From positions 74,571 to 138,570 of the forward strand of contig QAOA01007382.1 in NCBI GenBank assembly GCA_003255065.1: a stretch of DNA of 64,000 bases, in the 5' to 3' direction. A program made the translations under genes and the position numbers. The notes below the pieces were generated by a model. It made no database searches. It saw nothing but the letters and a program-made list of their open reading frames with translations, and had not been told where the DNA came from. Every line of letters starts with the position of its first letter. Position 1 is the stretch's first letter. This document shows positions 1 through 10,759 of the stretch, piece after piece. This DNA is from Cercis canadensis. Taxonomy: Eukaryota > Streptophyta > Magnoliopsida > Fabales > Fabaceae.

Positions 1-891
1 TTTGGTATGACCACTTGTGTTGCAGTGAGCACAAGTCAGTTTGTCATATTTTTCATTCTTTTTCTCATTGTTACTGAACTTCTTGTAGTTTCCTCTTCCC
101 ATGCCAGAGCCTCTTCCCACAGAGGATTTTACCATCATTGCTGAGTGATCCACTTTCCCTAGCAGATTGAGGTGAATCTCACGTTGCTTTTCAATCCTTA
201 AAATCATGGAATAGGCCTTATTAATTGATGGCAGGGGTTCCATGACCAGAATTTGATTCCTCATGTGATCTAGATCATCACTAAGCCCCATTAGGAATTG
301 CAACAACTTGCTAGAGTGAGCAAGATCAGAAACTTTCTTTGTCACATCACAAGTGCAATTCTTGCAGGTGCATCTTGGAATTGGCTGTACACAGTCCAAT
401 TCATCCCATAATTTCTTCAGTGCAGTGAAGTATTTAACCACTGACTGATTTCCTTGAGAAATTGTGCTAATTTCTCTTTGAATTTGGTAAATCTGTGGTC
501 CATTAGATTCACCAAATCGTTCTTCTAATTCCATCCACAAGTCTCTAGCTGTTGATGCATAGAGAAATGCCTCCACTATGTCCTTTGAGATGGAATTCAG
601 GATCCATGATCTGACCATGCAATCCACACGAATCCATTGATCAAAGTCAGTTGAACATTCTTCAGGTACTGCATACCTCCCATCGATGAATCCGAGCTTC
701 ACCTTGGCTCCTAATGCTATTTTAATCGATCTACTCCAAGACAAGTAATTGTTACCTGTCAGAGGAGTGGTAACCAGTTGCATCCCAGGATGATCCGAAT
801 TGGCCAAAGCCATGGGATCTCCATTGTAGTTCGTCGATGCCTCTCTGTGTGACGAGGCAGTTTCAGTTGGCGTAGCATTGTCAGTATCCAT
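1..891 (-). CDS. Copia (Ty1) gag, 5' part of a gag-pol open to the window edge
   Basis: The reading frame is open without a stop from an ATG at 891 down to base 1 (297 codons). It encodes a Copia-type capsid protein (UBN2/Retrotran_gag family) that would package the element's RNA. Visible landmarks are an N-terminal stretch ending in NNYLSWSRSI near residue 55, a central helical gag region with DLWMELEERFG, and a zinc knuckle start C-x2-C-x4-H (CAHCNTSGH) in the last codons before the edge. The ATG lies about 80 bases inside a primer binding site and an LTR on the same strand, so this is the true 5' end of the polyprotein. Protease, integrase and reverse transcriptase would lie outside the window. 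This is the only retroelement gag here with no stop or frameshift, so the element may be young. Confidence 0.85.
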   Translation of the reverse strand, partial: MDTDNATPTETASSHREASTNYNGDPMALANSDHPGMQLVTTPLTGNNYLSWSRSIKIALGAKVKLGFIDGRYAVPEECSTDFDQWIRVDCMVRSWILNSISKDIVEAFLYASTARDLWMELEERFGESNGPQIYQIQREISTISQGNQSVVKYFTALKKLWDELDCVQPIPRCTCKNCTCDVTKKVSDLAHSSKLLQFLMGLSDDLDHMRNQILVMEPLPSINKAYSMILRIEKQREIHLNLLGKVDHSAMMVKSSVGRGSGMGRGNYKKFSNNEKKNEKYDKLTCAHCNTSGHTK

Positions 892-968
892 TGCTTCCAA
901 ATTCTGCTCTTACAATCTTCTTCGAAGTAGTCAAGCAGTCGAAGATTCACGCAAATCAAGATCGATTT

Positions 969-980
969 GCTCTGATACCA
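969..980 (-). other. Primer binding site of the Copia element (initiator Met tRNA type)
   Basis: On the minus strand the bases read TGGTATCAGAGC, directly next to the LTR end. This is the usual plant Copia primer binding site, complementary to the 3' end of initiator methionine tRNA. Confidence 0.9.
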
Positions 981-1261
981 TGTAAAATGCTGGTATGGAG
1001 ATGAACCAGAGAGGAAGAGAGAAAGAAGAGTGGTACAGCAGAAGAGAAATCAAAGTATTTCAGTATATTATCTCTATCTACCAGAACTATACAAGCTTTC
1101 ACTTTATATACAGTGTGCAGCAGTGAACTAATCTAACCGAGCAGTTAGAGTACAGCTCAGCAAGTAACTAACTAGCTAACTAAGGTTAAATAACTAAACT
1201 AACCGTAGTTAGTAATAACTGATCTAGTTAACCATTAACTTGTAACTCAAGTTTATAAACA
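981..1261 (-). repeat. 5' LTR of the left-edge Copia element
   Basis: The edge at 981 is firm because it abuts the primer binding site (LTR end CA on the minus strand). The outer edge is a guess: a minus-strand TGTT occurs at 1261, but the other LTR is outside the window. Inside are a minus-strand TATATAAAG motif and many TTAGTTA/TAACTAA words. Confidence 0.7.
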
Positions 1262-1359
1262 ATTGTAGATATAAATCTGTACACAATTTAGAAAGGTAAA
1301 AGACATATCTATTCACTATGTAAAAGAATGAGATACATCTATTCGTTTTAAATGAATAG

Positions 1360-2670
1360 TGTTATGAGAAATCCTAACGCAAGTGCAGGTTATCGTTTCC
1401 AAGTAACAAAATGAGAGTGAGATATCGTTCCCATGAGAACTAATGTTATCAACTACCAAAATTGGGTTAATCTCAGTTTTATCTAATCAATGAGTATGGA
1501 GAATTTCAAGATAGAACTTTAAATAAATTGAAAATAAACAAAAACAGATAGAATGACGAATTAATCTAGAGAGAAATATCTAAGGCTTTTGATTTCACCA
1601 TAGCTATTCCAATTTGCTATTCCTAATTCATTAACCAAGAACAACCTTTCTAATGGCTAGCCAAGAACCCTAAATTATTTATCAGCCTTTCCCAAAGTCA
1701 AACAAAAATATTTCTAAGTTATGAACCCACGATATTCTTATGTGGATTGCGAACAACCTATAAATTCACTTAATTCTATGGTTCTTTTTAAATAGCTATA
1801 CAGGCCATGGAGGCATATTCCTATCCTACATGCAATCTATGTTCTTAATCTCTATGATCTTTAATTACAAATTACCTCCTAATCTCATTGTAATTATCTA
1901 ATCAACTAATTGGTGATCAAGCAATTAGAAGCATGAATACTTGAGAAGAAGAAGACAATTTAATAAAGGAGTTCTTGAATTAAAGAAATAGAAAATAACA
2001 AATCTTGCTAGGCTATATCATAGCTCTAGAAGGGAATTTAGTTCATAGCAAAAAGAAAGAACATGATAGATTGAAATCTAAACATAATTGAAAGAATAGA
2101 AGAATAAAACTCTGAGAAGGAGGTCGATTTAGCTTCCCAAATCTTGTATTCAATCCTTGTTTTGCCTCCTTCTTGCCCTCCAAGAACATCCAGCCAAGAA
2201 TCCCCAAAAATTCCTCAGAGTTCCCTTTTATACTCCCCTCTAAAAGCCCTAAAAAACTAAGGAAAAAGAGGCACGTATGAAGAAATCCGGTATAGGCGCG
2301 GCGGCTCTAGATTTTGGGCGCCGCGGCCCTATATCTCTAGAACAAGAATACACTTCTTTGTATGCACAAGCGCTGCAGCCTTGGTTTATTGGCGCCGCAG
2401 CTCTAATTCCTAAGTGGTGTGGCGCTTGCCTTCTGTCCAAGTCCTCCATTTTGATGTTCCAGGGGCTGTGGCTCTAGTTTATTGGCGTTGCAGCTCTTGG
2501 ATTCTGTCCAAAACCTTCCCAAAATCTTCATTTCTTCTCTTTAACCCATGAGTTTCCATTTGAACCTACAAATTAACACACACAACCCATTAGATGCTAA
2601 AAAGTCTCAATAAACAACCAAATAATTAAGTAAAAAAGATCTAAAGAGTGGGTATAAAACCCACTCAACA
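1360..2670 (-). repeat. 3' LTR of the gag-protease Athila-like element
   Basis: The edges TGTTATGAG and CTCAACA line up with TGTTGTAAG and CTCAACT of the partner copy at 6973-8316. Much of the LTR is AT-rich. One short block (2292-2500) is rich in G, C and CpG. This copy is about 33 bases shorter than the partner. Confidence 0.9.
2292..2500. repeat. CpG-rich degenerate short repeats inside the LTR
   Basis: A word like GGCGCCGCGGCTCT recurs four to five times at 40-60 base spacing, often followed by TAGTTTATTGG or TAATTCC. The same array lies at about 7905-8152 in the other LTR, where many CG positions read TG or CA and one more unit is present. Confidence 0.6.
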
Positions 2671-2674
2671 AATG

Positions 2675-2709
2675 CCCCCAAACTTAACATTTGCTTGTCC
2701 TCGAGCAAA
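2675..2709 (-). promoter_or_regulatory. Polypurine tract with adjoining hairpin, next to the 3' LTR
   Basis: The plus strand shows CCCCC at 2675-2679 (GGGGG in the sense strand), five bases from the LTR, the place where plus-strand DNA synthesis is primed. It is followed by AAACTTA and a near-perfect stem: TTTGCTTG at 2690-2697 and CGAGCAAA at 2702-2709 around the loop TCCT, seven of eight pairs. The polypurine tract call is strong; a role for the hairpin is inferred from recurrence. Confidence 0.75.
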
Positions 2710-4068
2710 AAGAAAAGAGAAAAATAAAATTAAACTCAACAAGTAACTAACAGAGTGAAAATTTTATTTGCTAACCATACAAGCCTCAAAAATCTCTATT
2801 AAGCACAACTCCTAGAAAATTTTCAAGATAGCATGAATGTGTATAATTTCAACCCAAAGTTAATCTCATCTCAATCTCACTAAAATTTCCTGTGTGTGTA
2901 AGTATAGCCCTTGCTTACCTTACTCTCTTCACTTAAATCAAATTATGCAAATAAGCTCATAAACACATATTCTCCACTTTTATTCTCTCAGAACCTCATA
3001 CGCTTGTTTTTCATGTCAATCTCCACTAATGTAGGCATTTCACAATATTGAGGATTAAAAGGACTTTTGATAAGCTTGTAATGTGTGGTTGGGTTAAGGG
3101 TAGAATGATGGATAAACATGTGGCTTAACTCACCCATCACACAAATTTAGTTTAGAGCAAATTTTTAGAGCACCCTTCTTTCTTTTCACTTCTAACTCCC
3201 CCAAACTTATTTTCTTCTTTACTTTGCCATCCACCAATAGAATTCTTACTTTTGGGCCACTACATCCCATACTCAATGCTTTCTAAGACATTCTTTTTCT
3301 TTTTGTTTCTTTTCAATATTTGCACAATTGTCTTTTCTTTTCATTGCAAACTATATTTATTTATTTTTTCTTTACAACAGGGATGTAGCTCTTGAACTTT
3401 CATTCTTTGGTGGCCATTTGATTGAAATCTTCCTTTTCTTTTTCAATTCTTCTTAATTTTCCTTGCTCTAGATGATCTTAAGACTAAAAATGTGTTTTAG
3501 ATGAAGGGTTCAAGTCAAAAGATCATACAATGGGCTAGGGTTAGTGTAGGTGACAAAGAAACAAGCTAAATTAAGCTTAAAAGGGGTATGCTAGGGATAA
3601 AATATTAAACAAAGGGTTAGCTAGAAAGGCTCAACTAAACAAAGATGGCCTAAATCATATCCCTAATATTGTGTAGCCTAGGATTTCGCCTCGACTAACA
3701 ATCAAGCAAATTCTAGCATTCTATGAGATTTTGAAATAGCTTAATTCACATAATCATCTCTAATCATGCAAATGTCAAATAAACAGGGCTATGTGCTCAG
3801 TAATTCAGGAAATTCCAGTTAGACAAAAATTAACACAAGAGTTAATTAGAAACACAAACACAAAATCTGTCATTTTTCTAGAGCTATGAACAATGAAAAT
3901 CAATTTTATCATTAGCCTAAGGTTAAACATAAAATTCTTCACTCTATGCTACTTTACAAACTAAAGAAAAATAAAACTTCAACATAAAAACTACCTAGAA
4001 AAGCATTTAAAGATACCCAATAAGTTAAGTGCAAGTCAATACAGCAGCTCAAAAAAAATAATTTCCCA

Positions 4069-4104
4069 CCCCCAAACTTAAAGGAAACATTGTCCTCAAT
4101 GTTT
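4069..4104 (-). promoter_or_regulatory. Internal polypurine-like tract with hairpin
   Basis: Second copy of the module in the same element, about 330 bases downstream of the protease end: CCCCC at 4069-4073, AAACTTAAA, then the perfect eight-pair stem AAACATTG (4085-4092) and CAATGTTT (4097-4104) around TCCT. It could be an internal priming site or an RNA signal. Confidence 0.6.
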
Positions 4105-4432
4105 AAAGCAAAGAAGAAAAAGACGTGAGGACTTCCTTGAAATGGAGATGGATCACTTTGCATCATCATCAGGTGGAGCTGCTAGGGGGATAAAAGTTAT
4201 GGATTTTAACCCTAGAACATAAAAAATTAAACACACAAGCATGAAAATAAAATTAAACGACTAAAACAAAAATTAAGAGAAAAGGTTAAAAAGATTGGGT
4301 TGCCTCCCAAAAAGTGCTTGTTTTATAGTCATCAGCCTGACTACCTCTGGAATAAATTAACTAGGATAAAAAATGGTAGTAGAGGTCTTCTGGAACTTTA
4401 CTCCACTATCTCTATGAGCCTTGGTTTGTTGG

Positions 4433-6719
4433 TCATTCTCCTTTAATCTTCGTACCTTGTTTCCATCTCCAAAGCAAGAAGATCTTGAGGTGCTCCAAAA
4501 GAATCTTTTGGAATGATGGCTTCTTCTTTTTGTTTTTCTTACGAGACTCAACTATAGGCACAGGTCTAGCCATTGGCTTCTTGGGAATTTTATCATCTTG
4601 GACCTTTAAGTCAGAAGGCTTCTCCTTATTTGTCATCCCTATGGTGCGAGCTTCAATTAGGTCTTGCAATTTAGTGCTTCCAATTGTAATGTCAATTTTA
4701 TAATAGACACTCACTTTATCCAGATACTTTATTTCTTTAAAGACCTTGAAGGACACTTGATCACCTTGTACTCTCAGAGTAAGTTGGCCCTTTTGCATAT
4801 CAATGAGAGCTTTCCCAGTTGCTAAAAATGGACGACCAAGAATGATTGAGATTTCTTGGTCCTCCTCCATGTCAAGCACAACGAAGTCTACTAGGAAGAT
4901 GAACTTGTCTACTTTTACCAATACATCCTCTAGGATTCCCCTTGGATACTTGATCGATCTATCCGCTAATATCAAGGAGATGGAGTTTGGCTTGACTTTT
5001 CCTATACCTAATTTCCTGAAAATAGAAACAGACATAAGGTTAATACTAGCACCAAGATCACAAAGTGCCTTACCAAAAGATACATTGCCAATAGAACAAG
5101 GAATATTAACACTCCCTGGATTTTTTTAGTTTAGGTGGCAATTTCTTTTGAAGGATGGCACTACACTCTTCAGTAAGTGCAATGGTCTCAAAGTCTCCCA
5201 ACTTCCTTTTGTTAGACAATATGTCTTTCATGAACTTGACATAGCTAGGCATTTGTTCAAGAGCGTCTGCAAATGGGATATTGATGTGTAGCTTCTTAAA
5301 CATTTCCAGAAACTTAGAAAATTGCGAATCCAGCTTCTTCTTTTGAAATCTCTGAGGAAACAGAAGAGGTTGAACATATGGTGGAGGATTGTCTGGGAAT
5401 AACTTAGATGTTTTCCCCACAGGTGTTACAGGAGCTTCCACTGGAGTGTCTTCTTGTACCTCAGGCTCAACTGGCTAACTGGGCTCCTTCTTTGCAATTC
5501 TAGAGGGTTCATCTAAAGTCGTACCACTACGAAGAGTTATGGTCATGACACGCTCTTTAGAATTTACCTCTGTATCACTTGGTAATGATCCCTGCTGTTT
5601 GCTATTGAGCATGGTGGAGAGTTGACCCATTTGCATCTCTAGGTTACAAATGGAGGTATTTGTTCGGGCCATGAATTGACTTGTATTCATGGTTAACTGG
5701 GCTAGAGCATCCTCCAAGGAAACCTTTGCTTGCACAGGTGGTTGAGCAGTGTTTTGGTTGTTCTTCCAAGAGAAGTTTGGATGATTTCTCCACTCTAGAT
5801 TATAGGTGTTGGAATAGGAATTATTCAGTCTGTTCTGATTGTCCACATAATTTGCTTCCTCAGATTGAGATGGAGAGAAAGGATTGTCCACCTGGCAATC
5901 TGTACTGACATGCGGACCGCCATAATGATCACAATTCACAAGAGGTGATTGATTGGCGTTGACATTCTGGATGGCTAATTGCTTAACTAGAGAATTAATT
6001 TTAGCAGATAAGGCGGTGAAAGCGTGAACCTCATGAACCCTAAGTACCTTTCATGAAGTGGACCTTTCAGTAGGCCACTGATAGGCATTGGCAGCCATTT
6101 CCTCTAACAATTCATTGGCATCCTCATATGTCTTCTTCAATAAAGATCCACTAGCAGTAGCATCAACTAATGTCTTGGTTGAACTCAGCAACCCATAATA
6201 GAAAGTCTATAGCTTCAACCAGTCAGGAAGTCCATGGTGGGGGCATCTTTGAAGTAACTCTTTGTACCTTTCCCAAGCCTCCTGAAGTGACTCATTCTCC
6301 AGTTGATAAAATGTAGAGATTTCATTTCGTAACTTGGCAGTCTTAGCAGGTGGGAAGAACTTGGCTAGGAATTTCTATGCCAAAACATCCCAGGTGGTGA
6401 TGGTCCCCATTAGTAACGACTGTAGCCAAGACTTGGCTTTATCTCGTAGTGAGAAAGGAAAAAGTATGAGGCAAATAGCATCATCGGAAGCACCATTGTG
6501 CTTGAAGGTATCACATATCTCCAGGAACCCAGCGATGTGAGCATGAGGATCTTCATGTGCTAATCCACTAAACTGGGTTGACTGGACCATGTGAATAACC
6601 GCTGGTTTAATCTCGAAAGCATTGGCTTAGATAGCCCGTCGTCTTATACCAAAAGTGGTATCTGTGACTGAAGGCAAGGCGTAATCACAAAGTGCTTTTG
6701 GATGATTTTCTTCTGCCAT
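4433..6719 (-). pseudogene. Athila-like gag-protease polyprotein, broken
   Basis: Begins MAEENHPKAL at 6719 and reads through a gag domain ([43 protein letters not shown]) to an aspartic protease with the active-site motif DLGASIN and the later ILGRPFLAT. In-frame stops lie at 6627-6629, 6375-6377, 6207-6209, 6051-6053 and 5475-5477. Most sit where relatives have glutamine. One base too many in an A-run near 5115-5120 shifts the frame just before the protease domain, which then continues to 4433. No polymerase follows. The family is clear from the order and motifs; the exact sub-lineage is inferred. Confidence 0.85.
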
Positions 6720-6948
6720 TATGTCTGTTAAATTTCTGGTAGACTCTTTTCTCTCATTTCTATTCTTTCAACAAGTCTTCTCTATCTCTGAATCAAATGA
6801 GATTAGGGATTTACTTCCAGATTTTCTCATACACCAAAAGAAAAAATCCTAAAAGTCTCAAACAATAAAATAATTAAATAGATCTGTGAAAAATAAATGA
6901 TTAGACTAAAATCAAGATCACTGAGTATCGATATTGATAACAAATTAG

Positions 6949-6966
6949 TCCCCGGCAACGACGCCA
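6949..6966 (-). other. Primer binding site, tRNA-Asp type
   Basis: The plus strand reads TCCCCGGCAACGACGCCA, the 3' end of a plant tRNA-Asp with one change (ACG for GCG). The minus strand is thus the primer binding site. It lies six bases from the LTR. Athila-type elements commonly use this tRNA. Confidence 0.85.
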
Positions 6967-6972
6967 AAAACT

Positions 6973-8316
6973 TGTTGTAAGAAATCCTAACGCAAGCACG
7001 TTATCGTTTCCAAGTAATAAAATGAGAGTGAGTTTCCCACGAGGACTAATGTTATCAACTACCGAAATTGGATTAATCTCAGTTTTATCTAATCAATGAG
7101 TATGGAGAATTTCAAGATAGAACTTTAAATAAATTGAAAATAAACTAAGATAGATAGAATGATGAATTAATTTAGAGAGAAATATCTAAGGCTTTTGATT
7201 TCACCATAGCTATTCCGATTTGTTATTCCTAATTCATTAACCAATAACAACCTTCCTAATTGCTAGCCAAGAACCCTAAATTATTTATTAGCCTTTCCCA
7301 CGGTCAAACAAAAGTATTTCTAAGTTATGAACCCACGATATTCCTATGTGAATTACGAACAACCTATAAATTCACTTAATTCTATGGTTCTTTTTAAATA
7401 GCTACACAAGCCATTGAGGCATATTCCTATCCTACATGCAAGCTATGTTCTTAATCTCTATGATCTTTAATTACAAATTACCTCCTAATCTCATTGTAAT
7501 TATCTAATCAACTAATTGGTGATCAAGCAATTAGAAGCATGAATACTTGAGAAGAAGAAGACAATTTAATAAAGGAGTTCTTGAATTAAAGAAATAGAAA
7601 ATAACAAATCTTGCTAGGCTATATCATAGCTCTAGAAGGGAATTTAGTTCATAGCAAAAAGGAAGAACATGATAGATTGAAATCTAAACATAATTGAAAG
7701 AATAGAAGAATAAAACTCTGAGAAGGAGGTCGATTTAGCTTCCCGAATCTTGTATTCAATCCTTGTTTTACCTCCTTCTTGCCCTCCAAGAACATCCAGC
7801 CAAGAATCCCCAAAAATTCCTCAGAGTTCCCTTTTATACTCCCCTCTAAAAGCCCTAAAAAACTAAGGAAAAAGAGCCACGTATGAAGAAATCCAATACG
7901 GGTGCCTCGGCTCAAGATTTTGGGCATCACGGTCCTGTATCTTTGGAATAAGAATACACTTCTCTGTAAGCACGGGTGCCGCGGCCCTGGTTTATTGGCA
8001 CTGTGGCTCTTGCTCTCGGGTATTCAAGGCATTTTGGGCGATGCGGCTCTAATTCCTAAGGGGTGCGACACTTGGCTTCTGTCCAGGTCCTCCATTTTGA
8101 TGCTCTAAGGGCCGCGGCTCTAGTTTATTGGCACTGCGGCTCTTGGATTATGTCCAGAACCTTCCCAAAATCTTCATTTCTTCTCTTTAACCCATGAGTT
8201 TCTATTTGAACCTACAAATTAACACACACAACCCATTCGATGGTAAAAATTCTCAATAAACAACCAAACAATTAAGTAAAAAAGATCTAAAAAGTGGGTA
8301 TAAAACCCACTCAACT
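6973..8316 (-). repeat. 5' LTR of the gag-protease Athila-like element
   Basis: Partner of 1360-2670, with scattered substitutions concentrated in the CpG-rich block at about 7905-8152. It would drive transcription toward lower coordinates. Confidence 0.9.
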
Positions 8317-8510
8317 AATAGACACACCTCGCCTCTTGAATAGACATATCCTTTTACTTGAAGAGACACAATTCTTCATATACTTGAAGAGATACAGCTC
8401 TTCATGATTTTTCACACAAACTAACACTTGAATATTTACAAACTAACTTTAATTTTTCCAACAAAGGTAGCATACCGTAGTTCAAAGAAATACATAATCA
8501 ATTAATAAAT

Positions 8511-10378
8511 TGTCACAACGTACTTGAGGGGTAGCCGCAACGGGAAGGGTCAACCAAATTTAAGAAAAACAGGAGTCGTCACTAATTGTTTTAGAAAATA
8601 GGGTCCAATTGGAAAGCCTTCTTATTTTTATTATTTTTAAAGATCTGCAAACCAAAGATAGGTTCGGGAGTCAGTGTATGCATGGAAAAGGTGTTAGGCA
8701 CTCCACAACATCCGTCTAGAGACAGTTACCCCAAATTAGCTATACAAATAATAAGACAATATATGGCCAAGAATGTACTTTATTTATTCTTAAAAAAAAA
8801 GTTACATTCACTAATCAAAGACAAAAAATAAATATGACATGCATGAATTCTAAAGGGTTCAAAATCCTTCCACCCGTTCGTCATATATTGTGCCCGTCGA
8901 GGTGACACTTATCTTTGTCTAGGTCAGATAAAAGAGACCCATCCCATATAGGACCGAGTCAGTCATATTGTTCCGTGATAGACAAAGGGCCTATAGATTT
9001 TATAAACCCTAACCATAATCCCTAAATGTTATGCAAATGTATGGCTTTACAATTACAATACTATTGGAGAATGGGGAGAAGGGTGTACAATGTTCAAAAA
9101 TTTAAATGGGGGAAAACATAAAATCAAATGAACACTTTGATAAATTTCCTCATCTCTCATTCTTTCACCTGTCAAAGTCTCCAACCACAAATCAAACAAA
9201 TGAAGAGAAATACTCAAAGGAAAACACGGGTTAGCCAAATGTATTCATGAAAATCAAAACAAATAATCAACAATTTAAATCTTTTACAAGAGAAGAATAT
9301 ACATGTCCTATTCACTTACATAAATAGCAAAGAAATCATATTTGGAAAATTAGACAAGAGAAAGATATGAGGAATCAAATTAAGTCCAAACATGATGCAA
9401 TTTTATACCAAAATCTGGAAATGAGTGTCACCGAATTTATGGAAAAGGTTTACCTAAAAGCAAAGCTATGGGTGCTATGATTCTAGTGCATTTGACAGCA
9501 TGCAATTTGGATGTCCCTAGCTCAAGGTAGAAGCAAACAAGTGATAAGTGTCCAAGATGTGACAGTGCAAAAAACAGTAACGAAATTCAAATAAAATTGA
9601 GAACAAGGGAGAAGGAATTTTGATTTGATATTTTGAACCAAGAAAGATACATGTTTCACGATTCTAAAGAAACAAAAATCACACAAAATGGAGCCTTGTA
9701 GCTTAGGTTGTAAAAAAAACATTGACTGCTGCCAGAGACAAATAACAGACCTGACAGCAGAATAACAACCAAATCTAAATTTGAACTGGGAGCAGGGGAG
9801 ACAATGAAAAAATCTAAAAATTATACCAAATGAATAAACAAATCTTACAGTTCTGATGAAACAATAAAAACCTAAATTGAAGCTTTGTAGCTCCGGAAAT
9901 AATTAAAAGATTACATGCTGCCAGATACAATCAATAGGCTTGATGAAGCAGAAAAAAGCCAAATTTAAATTCGAACTGGGAGCAGGGAAAGCAATGAAAA
10001 AATATGAAAATTATACCCAATGAATACTGACATCTTACGGTTCTAATGAAACCAATATCACTTAATTTGGAGCCCTGAAGCTCTGTCTAAAAATATAAAA
10101 CCGACTGCTGCCAGAGCTGTCTGACAGCTGCGAAATTGCCCAAGCACAACCATAAAATTGAGCCAAAATGATCCCATGGCTTAGCCAAACCAGCAAAGTG
10201 AAACAACTCCTCAGCAGCCATCAAGCATTACAAAATAATAAAAGGACCACACATTATTTCTAAAACAAATCAGCAGCTAAAAAAAAAAAAAAACCAGCTG
10301 AGCAGAAAAGAACCGAAAAAACAGAGCAATACATGACTACCATAGTTGCAACAATGAAAGATTTAAAAACTCAAATAC
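8511..10378 (-). repeat. Ogre-like 3' LTR, distal part
   Basis: Non-coding, AT-rich sequence with a stretch (GGTTCGGGAGTCAG near 8661) of a kind common in large plant Ty3 LTRs. The half-repeats around 9780-10150 (words like GAACTGGGAGCAGGG and GACTGCTGCCAGAG) recur two to four times, which suggests old internal duplication. It is cut at 10378 by the Tat element. Confidence 0.6.
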
Positions 10379-10679
10379 TGTAGATACCCAATATTTCGGC
10401 CCATAAGGATTTAAGCCCATTATCACCAAGCCCATATTTGAAACCATTTCCTGGATCTTTTAAACCTGGAAATCTCCCTATAAATAAGAGCCAACGACAA
10501 GTAAAAAAGGGATCCAAAAGTCAAGACAAAAAGGGAATACCAAAACTCTCATTTGACGCCAGATTAGTGAGAAACTCAAACATCGAAGCTCGGGTAACCA
10601 CCCAACCTCGGTCATACATCTTCATAGACAATCTCATCTTATTAGACCCTCACCTCCAAGCCAGAATCAGGCATCGTCA
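10379..10679 (+). repeat. 5' LTR of the Tat-type element
   Basis: Runs from TGTAGATACC to CATCGTCA. It contains a TATA motif and is short for the lineage. Confidence 0.95.
10479..10486 (+). promoter_or_regulatory. TATA box of the Tat LTR
   Basis: CCCTATAAATAAGAG gives a clean plant TATA box (TATAAATA) in the middle of the LTR, where the RNA start of a retrotransposon is expected just downstream. The same sequence lies in the 3' LTR. Confidence 0.7.
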
Positions 10680-10681
10680 TT

Positions 10682-10699
10682 TGGCGCCGTCTGTGGGAA
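10682..10699 (+). other. Primer binding site of the Tat-type element
   Basis: TGGCGCCGTCTGTGGGAA starts two bases after the LTR. The leading TGG complements a tRNA CCA end, and this form is typical of Tat and Ogre type elements. I do not assign the tRNA with certainty. Confidence 0.85.
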
Positions 10700-10759
10700 A
10701 CTTGTTTCCTCTCTTTTCCCCGAGAAACAAATTCATTGTACGATCCTGTTTTGTGCAAA

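Larger units (their letters stand above)
2671..4432 (-). other. Non-coding 3' region of the gag-protease element
   Basis: About 1.76 kb between the protease end and the 3' LTR. It is AT-rich with pyrimidine runs, and no frame resembles pol or an envelope-like protein. It contains two copies of a C-tract-plus-hairpin module (2675-2709 and 4069-4104). Confidence 0.7.
1360..8316 (-). mobile_element. Athila-like Ty3 retrotransposon, non-autonomous (gag-protease only)
   Basis: Two direct repeats of about 1.3 kb (1360-2670 and 6973-8316) enclose a 4.3 kb body. A five-base target duplication AATAG flanks the whole (1355-1359 and 8317-8321). A primer binding site nearly matching tRNA-Asp adjoins the right LTR and a CCCCC tract (GGGGG on the sense strand) adjoins the left LTR, so the element reads right to left. 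The body holds only gag and an aspartic protease. No reverse transcriptase, RNase H or integrase frame can be found, so it would need proteins from a relative. The right LTR ends in CT instead of CA, probably one point mutation. Confidence 0.9.
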
